A stretch of 55,052 nt of DNA, taken from Ruminococcus sp. AF46-10NS. Its GTDB lineage: Bacteria; Bacillota; Clostridia; Lachnospirales; Lachnospiraceae. The position numbers were made by a program, and so were the translations under genes. The notes beneath the pieces are model-generated. The model was given only the letters and a program-made list of their open reading frames with translations. It was not told the origin of the DNA and did no database searches. The DNA lies in assembly GCF_003474435.1 (NCBI RefSeq), contig NZ_QRNF01000025.1, forward strand, positions 1 through 55,052, given 5' to 3'. Below, one piece after another: positions 1 to 9,900 of this stretch (position 1 is the stretch's first letter; each line of letters begins with the position of its first letter).

Positions 1-22
1 ATGAATAATTATAAGTAAAATT

Positions 23-59
23 TAGTCACTATGCGGCTTTTATGCTAACATAGTGACTA
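23..59 (-). terminator. Inverted repeat downstream of the VWA gene
   Basis: An 11-bp inverted repeat (TAGTCACTATG / CATAGTGACTA) with a 15-nt loop lies just past the stop of the minus-strand VWA gene. The T-run after it is short, so it is a weak candidate terminator. Confidence 0.4.
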
Positions 60-109
60 TATACATTCCAATTGAATATTATACATCCAGAAAAAAATAT
101 CGTTTTTTT

Positions 110-1909
110 TCAGTTATCTGCTTCCAGCTGTTTTGTCAGATATCGTCCCACAATCCTGGAAAAATTGCCAACATCCCGGATGTAGGCAAAATCCTTGCCG
201 AAAATCTTCTTCTCGGCAGCAAGATCTTTTTCTTCTCCTGCAAAAACCCCCAGGACACTGACTCCCTGGCTTCTGAGCCGGCGGATCTCCGTAGCTGTAT
301 CTGCAATGGCATATTTACCATGATACGGCGCAGGATTCTTTGCATTGGGACGGTTGATGATCACATCGTAAGGTCTTCCATCACTTAATATGATCAGAAT
401 CTTCTTTTCTTCTTCCCTCTGCAGAAGTCCGTAGCCAGCTGCTTTTATGGCCAGTCCGTCACGGTTATTGGAAGAAGTTACATAATTAAAGATGTTTTCA
501 TCTGCCGCCACAGGATCATCGTACTCCCGGAATCTGTGCATGATAGTGTGATCCCAGAATGTGCAGTAACTCATCACCCGGTGAGGAATCTCCACATTAC
601 TCAGGGCAGAACTTATCATATAAGCCTGCAGTGCCACATCTCCCTGGCGGCTCATCTGGGAACCGCTGGCATCGATCAGCACATCTACTACAAAATCTGT
701 ATTGTCACCTCTGAGGACTCTTTTGAACAGATCAGCTTCTCTGCTCCGCCCTACTCTCCATAGCCTGGACGGGATGATCATTCCTCTGTCAGAAAGGACC
801 TCCTGGTTTTCGCTTCGGATCACAAGAGCTTTTTTCAGCAGTTCGGTGAGCATGGATATATTCCTCTTGGCGATCCTGTGCTTGTCATGATAGACCCATA
901 TGTTCTTATTCCGGAGACGCTTGGCATACTGATACTGATAGTTATCACGCACCGGATTCTTAAGGATTCCTTCTGTAAAATACAGAGTACAGTCTCCATG
1001 TATGCCGCGGCACATCAGATAATTCATCCGCTTGTCTTCTGCAGGCGAAAGATAGCTTCTTCCAAAATTCAGTTCAACATAGGTGTGGGCTTTTTTTAAT
1101 GCTTCTTCGGAAACTACGGTGATCTTGTTCTTTACTTTCCTCTTCTCTTCCATATCTTCCGTAAGAGATGAATTTTCAAGATCTGTCACCCGGTCTGTGA
1201 TCTGTTCCACATAATTTTCCAGGGCATCCTCATACATTTCCTCATTGAGATAATCTTCCCATCCGAATTCTGTCAGTTCTTCCAGAGTTACTGCCATCAC
1301 CCGGTCCAGAGAACCTTTTTTCTTTTCAAAATCCGGATCGATCACAGTATTATAAAGACTGTCGATCACCTGGATCAGCTCCATGGTATCCTCTGTATTT
1401 CCACATTCGTAGATCTGATCCCGAAAACCGGACAGTTTCTTCTCCACCGGCTGTACGCTTCCAGCCAGTACATCCCGGAATACTGCGATCTTTAAACGGT
1501 CCAGAAGCATATCATAAGATGGCAGGGTTTCATATTCCTGATCCAGGATGTCTTCCAGGGCTTTTTTCCTCATGCGGCGCACTCCTGGACGTTCTTCGCA
1601 GATCCGTTCACCTACAGCTGCCTCAATACAGAGCTGTGTCAGCCCGGTAAGTTCTGATTCAGAAGCATCCAGATAGATTTTTTTTACCAGATAAAGCCCC
1701 AGCAGATTTTTATCAAAATATCTGGCAAAAGCTCCCTGCTTGATCCCGTCGTAAAGCGCGATCTCCTTTGAACGCAGAAACAGAGATACGTCCGGCTTCA
1801 CATCCAGGGTATAATCGCCGCTGACTGTCCAGAGGAGATTACGGATGCGGTTCTCCAGATCCAGCTTGTAATCTTCTATGGATAGTTCTTCTGTGAGATT
1901 TCTATGCAT
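110..1909 (-). CDS. VWA-domain protein (NorD/CobT-like), partner of a MoxR ATPase
   Basis: This is a soluble protein of about 600 residues with a C-terminal von Willebrand A domain. The MIDAS metal site DASGS is at about residues 415-419, followed by the strand and helix pattern of a VWA fold (ILIILSDG near residue 520). The N-terminal 400 residues are mainly helical and charged. Such proteins act with MoxR-type AAA ATPases, usually in metal insertion or activation of a partner enzyme; the client here is unknown. The start at 1909 is preferred because AAAGGA lies about 8 nt upstream of it, whereas the in-frame ATG at 1915 is too close to that site. The gene overlaps the end of the MoxR gene by 8 nt, so the two are translationally coupled. 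Confidence 0.85.
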   Translation of the reverse strand: MHRNLTEELSIEDYKLDLENRIRNLLWTVSGDYTLDVKPDVSLFLRSKEIALYDGIKQGAFARYFDKNLLGLYLVKKIYLDASESELTGLTQLCIEAAVGERICEERPGVRRMRKKALEDILDQEYETLPSYDMLLDRLKIAVFRDVLAGSVQPVEKKLSGFRDQIYECGNTEDTMELIQVIDSLYNTVIDPDFEKKKGSLDRVMAVTLEELTEFGWEDYLNEEMYEDALENYVEQITDRVTDLENSSLTEDMEEKRKVKNKITVVSEEALKKAHTYVELNFGRSYLSPAEDKRMNYLMCRGIHGDCTLYFTEGILKNPVRDNYQYQYAKRLRNKNIWVYHDKHRIAKRNISMLTELLKKALVIRSENQEVLSDRGMIIPSRLWRVGRSREADLFKRVLRGDNTDFVVDVLIDASGSQMSRQGDVALQAYMISSALSNVEIPHRVMSYCTFWDHTIMHRFREYDDPVAADENIFNYVTSSNNRDGLAIKAAGYGLLQREEEKKILIILSDGRPYDVIINRPNAKNPAPYHGKYAIADTATEIRRLRSQGVSVLGVFAGEEKDLAAEKKIFGKDFAYIRDVGNFSRIVGRYLTKQLEADN

Positions 1910-2819
1910 AGACATCTTCCTTTGTCCATTCTTCCGGGATCCTTGTCCGAACTACATCATCCACGATCTCTTTTTCAAAAATATCAAAAGTCTTGTTCAC
2001 AACACCCATCTTTACTGCTGCCAAAGGTGAAAGTCCTGCCCGGACGATCTTCATAGCAGCCAGAAGTCCTCGAAGATCCAGGGATTTTGTGGAAATTTCG
2101 CTGTTTACGGACTTTTTCTGAAGGTCCATAAATACGCCAATGAACTGCTCCACTGCTTTTTCTTTTGCATCCGGGAACATTTTATTGAAGATAAAACCTA
2201 ATGTTTCCTCTGTCTGAGCCGGCATGTCGATCACCAGGAATCTGGATACAAGTGCCTCGTTGAGCTCTTTTGTTCCTGCATATCCATAGTTCATTGTTCC
2301 GATAAAACGTGCTGCTGGATGCAGGTCGATCCTGTCATATCCCGGAACATCAATGGAACGGCGGTAGTCAAGGGTTGCATGAAGGACAGAGACTGCATCG
2401 TTCTTGGCCATATTAATTTCGTCCAGGATGCCGAATCCACCATACTCTGCACACTGATAAATGCTGCCCTTTCGGAGGCACACTTCATTGTTTACAAAAG
2501 TATCCGTTCCGATCAGGTCGCCGCTGTTTGTATTTACATGAAAAGATACATTGTATACCGGACGGCCGAATGCATAGGCCAGATTCTCAGCCAGAATGTT
2601 TTTTCCTGTGGCTTTCGGTCCTGCCAGAAGAAGGTTTTCCCCTTCTAGAAGACCTGCGATGGCCATTTCCAGGATTTCTTTTCCATAGAACGGAATGGAC
2701 GGTCTGGTAACTCTTGCCGCAGCAGCTTCATCCACTCCGTAATTTTTCCGGAATTCCTCAATGCTGCGGATCAGTTCGCCGGATACATTCTGTTCTTTTA
2801 AAAAATCTAATTCTTCCAT
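1902..2819 (-). CDS. MoxR-family AAA+ ATPase
   Basis: A 305-aa AAA+ ATPase of the MoxR/CbbQ group. The Walker A motif GPKATGKN is at residues 67-74 and a Walker B-like GILDEINMA at about 129-137; the sensor-1 region TMNYGYAGT follows. These ATPases remodel or activate a client protein together with a VWA-domain partner, which is encoded directly downstream with an overlapping start. No structural gene of a client enzyme is adjacent, so the substrate cannot be read from context. The 199 bases upstream hold the glnN terminator, and I see no clear promoter there. Confidence 0.9.
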   Translation of the reverse strand: MEELDFLKEQNVSGELIRSIEEFRKNYGVDEAAAARVTRPSIPFYGKEILEMAIAGLLEGENLLLAGPKATGKNILAENLAYAFGRPVYNVSFHVNTNSGDLIGTDTFVNNEVCLRKGSIYQCAEYGGFGILDEINMAKNDAVSVLHATLDYRRSIDVPGYDRIDLHPAARFIGTMNYGYAGTKELNEALVSRFLVIDMPAQTEETLGFIFNKMFPDAKEKAVEQFIGVFMDLQKKSVNSEISTKSLDLRGLLAAMKIVRAGLSPLAAVKMGVVNKTFDIFEKEIVDDVVRTRIPEEWTKEDVYA

Positions 2820-2930
2820 ATATATTATTACTCCTAATTGTCAGGCAGATAAAAACATCCACACTCAATACTTGTTCAGGTCAGAATCAGGCAGGCTCAC
2901 TCCTGTCGGAAATTTTACCTGATTCAGCTA

Positions 2931-2968
2931 AAAACGGGACAGACTTCTTTGCCTGTCCCGTTTTTTTT
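2931..2968 (-). terminator. Terminator of glnN
   Basis: A 9-bp perfect stem (ACGGGACAG / CTGTCCCGT) is flanked by A- and T-runs. It lies about 50 bases past the glnN stop and can work in either direction. Confidence 0.85.
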
Positions 2969-3018
2969 ACAGATGCCTCAACAAACAGGGACATCTTTTA
3001 TTTCTTATATTTAACTGA

Positions 3019-5136
3019 TCATACCTCAAAGATCAGATCGCCGTAGGATGGCATCGGCCACATATCTTTATCTACGATCATCTCAAGCTCATCAACCGGT
3101 TTTCTTAAAGCTTTCATTGCCGGTACAACACACTCTCTGAAGAATACCGCACGGTCGCGTCCTTCTTCATGTGCATCTGCCTCAGCAACCAATTCGGAAA
3201 GTGCATCCATAGCTGCTTTGGTCTGGGCAAGAAGTGCGGAAGCATTCTCAAGGAGACTTGTCTGTACGCTGACATCAAGTGATGCGCTTACTGCTTTTAC
3301 AGAGTTGATGGATTCTGCAAGAACAGTTGTGTAGCGGATCACTGCCGGAATAATCTGTTTGGTTGCAATATCGATCATAGTCTTGGCCTCAATGTTGATA
3401 GCCTTTGCATAGCCCTCATACTGGATCTCTGCTCTGGACTCAAGCTCTGCTCTTGTAAATACATTGAAAGACTCAAAAAGTTTTACAGCCTTGTCTGTTG
3501 TCAGTGCAGGAATCGCATCTACCATGGACGGAAGGATCGGAAGTCCACGTCTCTTTGCCTCTGCCTCCCACTCCGGTGCATAGCCGTTTCCGTTGAATAC
3601 AATACGCTGATGCTGGATTGCATACTCCTTGATCAGGTCATGTACTGCAGTATCAAAATCATCTGCTGCTTCCAGACGGTCGCACGCATCACGGAATACT
3701 TCTGCTGCAATAGTGTTCAGAACTACATTGCACTCGGAAATAGAATCCCGGGAACCAACCATACGGAACTCAAATTTGTTTCCTGTAAACGCAAACGGTG
3801 ATGTTCTGTTTCGGTCTGTAGCATCCTTCATGAAATCCGGAAGTGTCTTAACACCGGTATCCAGGATCTCGCCTGTCTTACTGTGTGTTGCCGTTCCCGT
3901 GCTGATCAGCTGCTCAAGCACATCCTGAAGCTGCTCTCCAAGGAATACGGAGATAACTGCCGGCGGTGCCTCGTTTCCTCCAAGACGCTCATCGTTTCCA
4001 ACATCTGCTGCAGACTCTCTTAAAAGATCTGCATGCTCATCAACTGCTTTCAGGATACAGGTCAGTACAAGAAGGAACTGGATATTCTCATGAGGAGTTT
4101 TGCCTGGCTCAAGAAGATTGATTCCATCATCTGTTGTCAGGGACCAGTTGTTATGTTTACCGGAACCGTTCACTCCGGCAAATGGTTTCTCATGAAGCAG
4201 GCAGCGCATACCGTGACGGCTGGCAACTTTCTTGAGGATACGCATCATGATCTGGTTATGGTCTGCGGCAATGTTTACCGGCGCGTAGATCGGAGCCAGC
4301 TCATGCTGCGCAGGTGCAACCTCATTGTGCTGTGTCTTGGCTGTTACGCCCAGTTTCCAGCACTCTTCATTGACTTCTTTCATGTATGCGGAAATTCTCT
4401 GACGGATGGTTCCGAAATAATGATCATCCATCTCCTGTCCTTTAGGAGGCATTGCACCGAAAAGCGTTCTTCCTGTATAGATCAGGTCTTTTCTCTGAAG
4501 CCATTTCTGCTTGTCAACCAGGAAATATTCCTGCTCGGCTCCAACAGAAGGTGTTACTTTCTTGGAGGTTGTATTTCCGAAAAGACGGATAAGACGAAGT
4601 GCCTGTGTATTGACTGCCTCCATGGAACGAAGAAGCGGTGTTTTCTGGTCAAGTGCCTCTCCTGTGTAGGAGCAGAATGCAGTCGGGATACATAAGATTC
4701 CGCCTGCTGCATCATGGCGTACAAAAGCCGGTGATGTACAATCCCATGTTGTATATCCTCTGGCCTCAAAAGTAGCTCGAAGTCCACCTGACGGGAAGGA
4801 AGACGCATCCGGCTCACCTTTGATCAATTCCTTGCCGGAAAAGCTCAGAAGAACCTTGCCATCTTCTTTTGGAGCTGTGACAAATGCGTCATGCTTCTCA
4901 GCAGTAACGCCTGTCAGCGGCTGAAACCAGTGGCAGTAATGTGTAGCACCTTTCTCAATAGCCCATTCCTTCATTTCATGTGCGACCACATCAGCAATCT
5001 CCATGGAAAGTTCTTTTCCATCTTCAATTGTCTTCTTCAGTTCGCGGTATACTTTCTTCGGCAGACGGTCCTGCATAACAGAATCATTGAATACATCACA
5101 GCCAAAAATTTCTTTTACGTTAGTATAATCTTCCAT
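3019..5136 (-). CDS. glnN: Glutamine synthetase type III
   Basis: A 705-aa protein, the length of type III (GlnN) glutamine synthetases and far longer than GlnA types I and II. It joins ammonia to glutamate using ATP, the main entry of ammonium into metabolism. The catalytic-core signatures [10 protein letters not shown] and [10 protein letters not shown], typical of this type, are clear. A strong ribosome site AAGGAGGAA precedes the ATG. The gene starts 93 bases after the lipid kinase stop, and I see no promoter in that gap, so readthrough from the kinase gene is possible. A strong terminator follows. No GlnR-like operator was recognised. Confidence 0.95.
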   Translation of the reverse strand: MEDYTNVKEIFGCDVFNDSVMQDRLPKKVYRELKKTIEDGKELSMEIADVVAHEMKEWAIEKGATHYCHWFQPLTGVTAEKHDAFVTAPKEDGKVLLSFSGKELIKGEPDASSFPSGGLRATFEARGYTTWDCTSPAFVRHDAAGGILCIPTAFCSYTGEALDQKTPLLRSMEAVNTQALRLIRLFGNTTSKKVTPSVGAEQEYFLVDKQKWLQRKDLIYTGRTLFGAMPPKGQEMDDHYFGTIRQRISAYMKEVNEECWKLGVTAKTQHNEVAPAQHELAPIYAPVNIAADHNQIMMRILKKVASRHGMRCLLHEKPFAGVNGSGKHNNWSLTTDDGINLLEPGKTPHENIQFLLVLTCILKAVDEHADLLRESAADVGNDERLGGNEAPPAVISVFLGEQLQDVLEQLISTGTATHSKTGEILDTGVKTLPDFMKDATDRNRTSPFAFTGNKFEFRMVGSRDSISECNVVLNTIAAEVFRDACDRLEAADDFDTAVHDLIKEYAIQHQRIVFNGNGYAPEWEAEAKRRGLPILPSMVDAIPALTTDKAVKLFESFNVFTRAELESRAEIQYEGYAKAINIEAKTMIDIATKQIIPAVIRYTTVLAESINSVKAVSASLDVSVQTSLLENASALLAQTKAAMDALSELVAEADAHEEGRDRAVFFRECVVPAMKALRKPVDELEMIVDKDMWPMPSYGDLIFEV

Positions 5137-5229
5137 TTCTTCCTCCTTTTCGTTCCTGTATATCCAGCCTTTCTTTTTTGAGGAAAGACGTTTTCACTTC
5201 TGTACGGCCACCTCATCCGGCAATCCGGA

Positions 5230-6195
5230 TCATTCTTCGCTGTTCTGGGTGATCTCCCTGATTTCCTGCAGGCGCTGATTGATGCGTCCTTTCTTCTGCT
5301 TTTTGGTACTGGTAAGATAAAGGTTCATGGCCTCATGGAGATTATTGATCTCCACACGGGTCTGGTCTCCTCCAAATTCTCCGTCCAGTGTCCACGGAAC
5401 AGCTTCTTCTGACTCAATCACAACATGAGCAGATTTGAAAGAATAGATCAGATCTGTATTATCCTCTGCAGTGAGAAGGGCAGTCATGATCTCCTGAAGC
5501 TCCAGCGGATTCTTCGGATTAGTGATCAGGGTAACTTCAAACAGTCCGTCATTCATGTCCACATTTTTTCCAGTGAGGTTCTTAAAACCACCTACAGATC
5601 TTGAATTGCTGATCATACCGTAGATAAAATCATTCTCCACAGTCAGCTCATCGGAAGTTACTTTCAGATGATAGGATTTCACCTCAAAAAGCTGCTTCAT
5701 TCCTTCCAGTACATAGGCAACATGTCCCAGGATATTCTTCAAATCCTGGTCTGTCTCATAGGAAACATTGGTAAACAGTCCAAATGCAGCCACGTAGGCA
5801 AACGTCTGGCTGTTGAATTTACCGATATCGCAGTGATAGATCTGCTCTTCCATGATCATGGATGCTGCTGCTGTCATGCTCTTCGGCATAAAAAGACTAT
5901 TGGCAAAATCATTGGTACTTCCTGCCGGAATATAACCAAGCGGTGTCTTGCTGTCCACCTCAACAATACCTGTGACAACTTCATCCAGCGTACCATCGCC
6001 TCCGCTGCACACAATTAAATCAACCTGGTCCGCATATTCCTTAACCTGTGCATATGCATCCTTCGGCCCCTGAGTTGCACGGATGATAACTTCATAACCG
6101 CCTTTATTAAAGATATCCACGATATCCAGAAGATGTGTCTTGATCTTTCCTTTTCCTGCCTTGGGGTTGAAAACAAAAAGCATTCTTTTTTTCAT
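5230..6195 (-). CDS. Diacylglycerol/lipid kinase family protein (YegS/BmrU-like)
   Basis: A 321-aa member of the DAGK catalytic family. The nucleotide-binding motif SGGDGT is at residues 64-69 and GSTNDFANSL follows at about 112, both diagnostic. Family members phosphorylate diacylglycerol or a related lipid, recycling it to phosphatidate at the membrane. The C-terminal 30 residues are Lys/Arg-rich, consistent with association with anionic membranes. The gene has its own near-consensus promoter at 6275-6303 with a leader of about 70 nt. The true lipid substrate cannot be told from sequence. Confidence 0.88.
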   Translation of the reverse strand: MKKRMLFVFNPKAGKGKIKTHLLDIVDIFNKGGYEVIIRATQGPKDAYAQVKEYADQVDLIVCSGGDGTLDEVVTGIVEVDSKTPLGYIPAGSTNDFANSLFMPKSMTAAASMIMEEQIYHCDIGKFNSQTFAYVAAFGLFTNVSYETDQDLKNILGHVAYVLEGMKQLFEVKSYHLKVTSDELTVENDFIYGMISNSRSVGGFKNLTGKNVDMNDGLFEVTLITNPKNPLELQEIMTALLTAEDNTDLIYSFKSAHVVIESEEAVPWTLDGEFGGDQTRVEINNLHEAMNLYLTSTKKQKKGRINQRLQEIREITQNSEE

Positions 6196-6274
6196 TATCC
6201 AATCCTCATTTCACGAATTAGTAAATCATAGCATTTCCATAAATTACTGCTATAGTTATGTCTATTCTTTTATT

Positions 6275-6303
6275 ACTATAAAAAAAACGATGTAAAATGT
6301 CAA
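6275..6303 (-). promoter_or_regulatory. Sigma-A promoter of the lipid kinase gene
   Basis: On the minus strand there is TTGACA, a 17-nt spacer and TATAGT, ending about 80 bases before the kinase start codon. Confidence 0.8.
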
Positions 6304-6354
6304 TCTTAACTTTTGTTACTGGTCTGACAAATGTGAACAGAAAATCATGATAAC

Positions 6355-6401
6355 AAAAAAGTCCGAAAACCCAATTAAAATTGAATCTTCAGACCTTTTG
6401 T
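6355..6401 (-). terminator. Terminator of the tRNA cluster
   Basis: A stem formed by AAAAGGTCTGAA and TTTTCGGACTTTT (one bulge, one wobble) is followed by a T-run directly after the last tRNA gene. Confidence 0.75.
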
Positions 6402-6405
6402 TAAG

Positions 6406-6479
6406 TAGCGAGAGGGGGATTCGAACCCTCGACACCACGGGTATGAACCGTGTGCTCTAGCCAACTGAGCTATCTCGCC
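6406..6479 (-). tRNA. tRNA-Met(CAT), elongator type, copy 2
   Basis: A 74-nt cloverleaf with acceptor stem GGCGAGA/TCTCGCT, anticodon loop TTCATAC between CACGG and CCGTG, and T-loop GGTTCGAATCC. The G1-U72 pair and the lack of the initiator C1-A72 mismatch or GGG anticodon stem point to the elongator. CCA is not encoded. It is the last gene of a Val-Met-Val-Met transcript. Confidence 0.95.
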
Positions 6480-6495
6480 ATATTCTTTTGTAACA

Positions 6496-6568
6496 TGGGA
6501 CCTATAGGGCTCGAACCTATGACCCTCTGCTTGTAAGGCAGATGCTCTCCCAGCTGAGCTAAGATCCC
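6496..6568 (-). tRNA. tRNA-Val(TAC), copy 2
   Basis: A 73-nt cloverleaf with acceptor stem GGGATCT/AGGTCCC and anticodon loop CTTACAA (TAC, valine). CCA is not encoded. Confidence 0.95.
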
Positions 6569-6575
6569 ATATAAG

Positions 6576-6649
6576 TAGCGAGAGGGGGATTCGAACCCTC
6601 GACACCACGGGTATGAACCGTGTGCTCTAGCCAACTGAGCTATCTCGCC
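6576..6649 (-). tRNA. tRNA-Met(CAT), elongator type, copy 1
   Basis: Identical to the tRNA-Met gene at 6406-6479; part of the first duplicated unit. Confidence 0.95.
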
Positions 6650-6665
6650 ATATCTTTTTGTAACA

Positions 6666-6738
6666 TGGGACCTATAGGGCTCGAACCTATGACCCTCTGC
6701 TTGTAAGGCAGATGCTCTCCCAGCTGAGCTAAGATCCC
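6666..6738 (-). tRNA. tRNA-Val(TAC), copy 1
   Basis: Identical to the tRNA-Val gene at 6496-6568; first gene of the tRNA transcript, about 45 bases after a perfect consensus promoter. Confidence 0.95.
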
Positions 6739-6788
6739 ATAACAATCGCTTGTCTTACGAACTCTTCCGTTCCGCAACTCGCTTTGCT

Positions 6789-6817
6789 ATTATATAATGG
6801 TTTATGACTTGTGTCAA
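6789..6817 (-). promoter_or_regulatory. Promoter of the tRNA cluster
   Basis: Minus strand TTGACA, 17-nt spacer, TATAAT: a perfect sigma-A promoter, as expected for a strongly expressed tRNA operon. Confidence 0.92.
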
Positions 6818-6854
6818 CAGTTTTTTTCACTTTTTTTAATTTTTTAAAAAATAT

Positions 6855-6908
6855 ATGTTTTTTTGTATTTTTACAGTGGCAGGGAGGTCTGAAATCCCCT
6901 GCCACTGT
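6855..6908 (-). terminator. Terminator of purL
   Basis: An 11-bp stem (ACAGTGGCAGG / CCTGCCACTGT, 6873-6908) is followed on the minus strand by TAAAAATAC and longer A/T runs. It lies 24 bases past the purL stop. Confidence 0.75.
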
Positions 6909-6931
6909 ATGCAGTTCACTCAATCCTGGTA

Positions 6932-9900
6932 TTATCTAAAATATTCCACACCGGACTCAAAGATCCTGATATCCTGCTCTCCATAGATGTTAACAGCCAC
7001 ACCTGCGTCACGACGCTCACTGTGTGCCATCTTTCCAAGAACACGTCCATCCGGGCTTGTAATACCCTCGATGTTCATATAAGAGCCGTTTACGTTAAAC
7101 TCACCCTCATATCCGGTCTCATCTACAGGTACATACTCGGTTGCGATCTGTCCGTTTTCTTTCAGTTTCTTCAGCCACTCATCGTTTGCAACGAAACGTC
7201 CCTCACCATGGGAAGCCGGGTTGCAGTAAATTCCGCCAAGCTGTGCTTTCTGAAGCCACGGAGACTTGTTGCTGACAACCTTGGTGTAAACCATCCTGGA
7301 TACGTGACGTCCGATGGTGTTGTATGTCAGTGTCGGAGAATCCTCTTTCTGTCCGCAGATCTCGCCGTACGGTACCAGTCCCAGTTTGATCAGCGCCTGG
7401 AAACCGTTGCAGATACCAAGTGCCAGGCCGTCACGTTCATTAAGAAGCTTCATAACAGCTTCTTTGATTTTCTCGTTCTGGAATGCTGTCGCAAAAAATT
7501 TCGCAGATCCGTCCGGTTCATCACCTGCTGAGAATCCACCAGGGAACATGATCATCTGTGCCTGATCAATGGCTTTCTCAAAAATCTCCACGGAATCATG
7601 GATATCTTCTGCTGTCAGGTTCTTGAATACCTTGACATCAACCTCTGCTCCTGCTCTCTCAAATGCACGGGTACTGTCGTACTCGCAGTTTGTTCCAGGG
7701 AATACAGGGATAAATACACGAGGTTTTGCAACTTTATGTTTGCATACATAGATGCTGTCTGCTTTGTAAAGGGAACCGTCATCAGCCTTGACCTCTTCAG
7801 TTCCTGCTGCTGTCTTAAATACGCCCTCCAGAGTTTCTTCCCATGTTGAAAGTGCCTCTTTCAGCGTGATCTCTGTATCACTGTAGGAGAACTTCGCATC
7901 ATCCGTAACCTCACCGATCACAGTATAGGTAATAGCAAGCTCACCGACTTTTCCATCCGGAACTTCACAGATGATATCTCCGAACGCCGGGGCAAAGAAA
8001 TCTCTTGGATCAAGGTTATGCTCGATCTTCACACCCATACCGTTACCAAATGCCATCTTGCTCACTGCTGCTGCGATTCCGTGGCGGTCAAGTGCATATG
8101 CGGAGATCACACGACCTGCCTGGATATCCTGATGCAGCTTGTCATACTGTTCCATAAGAGCCGGATAATCCGGAAGGTCATACGCATCCTTCGGCGCGCG
8201 GAGCCATACAAGCTTGCTTCCTGCTTTCTTAAGCTCCGGTGTGATAATATCTTTCACTTTTGCAACATCCACTGCAAAAGATACCAGTGTCGGAGGAACA
8301 TCGATATCATTGAAAGTTCCTGACATACTATCTTTACCGCCGATGGAAGGAAGACCGAAGCCGATCTGTGCCGCATAAGCACCAAGCAGTGCTGAGAACG
8401 GCTGGCTCCATCTCTTCGGATCCTCTGTCATACGACGGAAGTATTCCTGGAATGTGAAGCGGATCTTCTTATAATCACCACCTGTTGCAACAATCTTTGC
8501 AACAGACTCTGTTACTGCATAAGCTGCTCCATGATATGGGCTCCAGGAGGAAAGGTATGGATCGAAGCCATAGCTCATCATAGTGACAGTCTCTGTTTTT
8601 CCGTTCTGTACCGGAACCTTTGCAACCATGGACTGTGTCTCTGTCAGCTGATATTTACCGCCGTGAGGCATAAATACACTGCCCGCTCCGATGGAACCGT
8701 CAAACATCTCAACAAGACCTTTCTGTGAGCATACATTCAAGTCAGCCAGAGTGTCCATCCATTTCTTCTTAACGTCTGTCACATCCGGACGTTTCTCAAA
8801 GAGGTTTCCTTCTTTGGATGGAATCTCAACCTCAACGGAAGTCTCCTGATGTGCACCGTTGGTATCCAGGAATGCACGGGAGATATTTACGATTTCTTTT
8901 CCTCTCCAGTTAAGGACAAGGCGTGGCTCCTCAGTTACAACTGCAACAGGAACAGCCTCAAGATTCTCTTCATTTGCAAATTTCAGGAAAGTATCTACAT
9001 CTTTCGGGTCAACTACAACAGCCATACGCTCCTGGGACTCGGAGATTGCGATCTCAGTTCCGTCAAGACCTGCGTATTTCTTCGGAACCTTGTCAAGGTC
9101 GATCTGAAGTCCCGGTGCCAACTCGCCGATGGCAACGGAAACACCGCCTGCACCGAAGTCGTTACATTTCTTGATGATATGGCTTACTTCTTCTCTGCGG
9201 AACATTCTCTGAATCTTACGTTCTGTCGGTGCATTACCTTTCTGCACCTCTGCGCCGCAGACTTCGATGGAAGCCTCTGTATGTACCTTGGAAGAACCGG
9301 TTGCACCGCCGATACCGTCACGGCCTGTACGTCCGCCAAGAAGGATAATGATATCTCCCGGATCGGAGTTTTCACGGATAACCGCACGTCTCGGAGCAGC
9401 ACCCATAACTGCACCGATCTCCATACGTTTTGCAACGTAGTCCGGATGATAGATTTCTTTTACAGCACCGGTTGCAAGACCGATCTGGTTTCCGTAGGAG
9501 CTGTAGCCGTGCGCTGCGCTGCGGACAAGTTTCTTCTGCGGAAGCTTACCCTTCAGAGTTTCTTTTACGGATACAGTAGGATCTGCTGCACCAGTTACAC
9601 GCATAGCCTGATATACATAGGTACGTCCGGAAAGCGGGTCACGGATCGCACCGCCAAGGCAGGTTGCAGCACCACCGAAAGGCTCGATCTCTGTCGGATG
9701 GTTATGTGTCTCATTCTTGAAGTTGATCAGCCACTCTTCTTCTTTTCCGTCCACGTCCACCGGCACCACGATACTGCAGGCATTGATCTCATCAGATTCT
9801 TCCTGATCTGCAAGCTTGCCTTCTGCTTTCAGTTTCTTCATCGCCATAAGGGCAAGATCCATCAGGCATACAAACTTGTCATCACGGCCCTTGTACATGT

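Larger units (their letters stand above)
6403..6742 (-). repeat. Tandem duplication of a 170-bp tRNA-Val/tRNA-Met unit
   Basis: Two 170-bp units lie head to tail. The tRNA parts are identical and the Val-Met spacer differs at about one position (ATTCTTTTG against ATCTTTTTG), which suggests a recent duplication or homogenisation by gene conversion. Confidence 0.9.

Noticed and set aside
53..388. Plus-strand open frame at the left edge
   Set aside because: It is antisense to the VWA gene over most of its length and has no ribosome site or recognisable product.
6406..6479. tRNA-Ile2 (lysidine-modified CAT anticodon) or initiator tRNA instead of elongator tRNA-Met
   Set aside because: The sequence closely follows the elongator tRNA-Met pattern of Bacillota (G1-U72, CACGG/CCGTG anticodon stem); initiator features are absent. 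Ile2 is less likely but not fully excluded without a model search.
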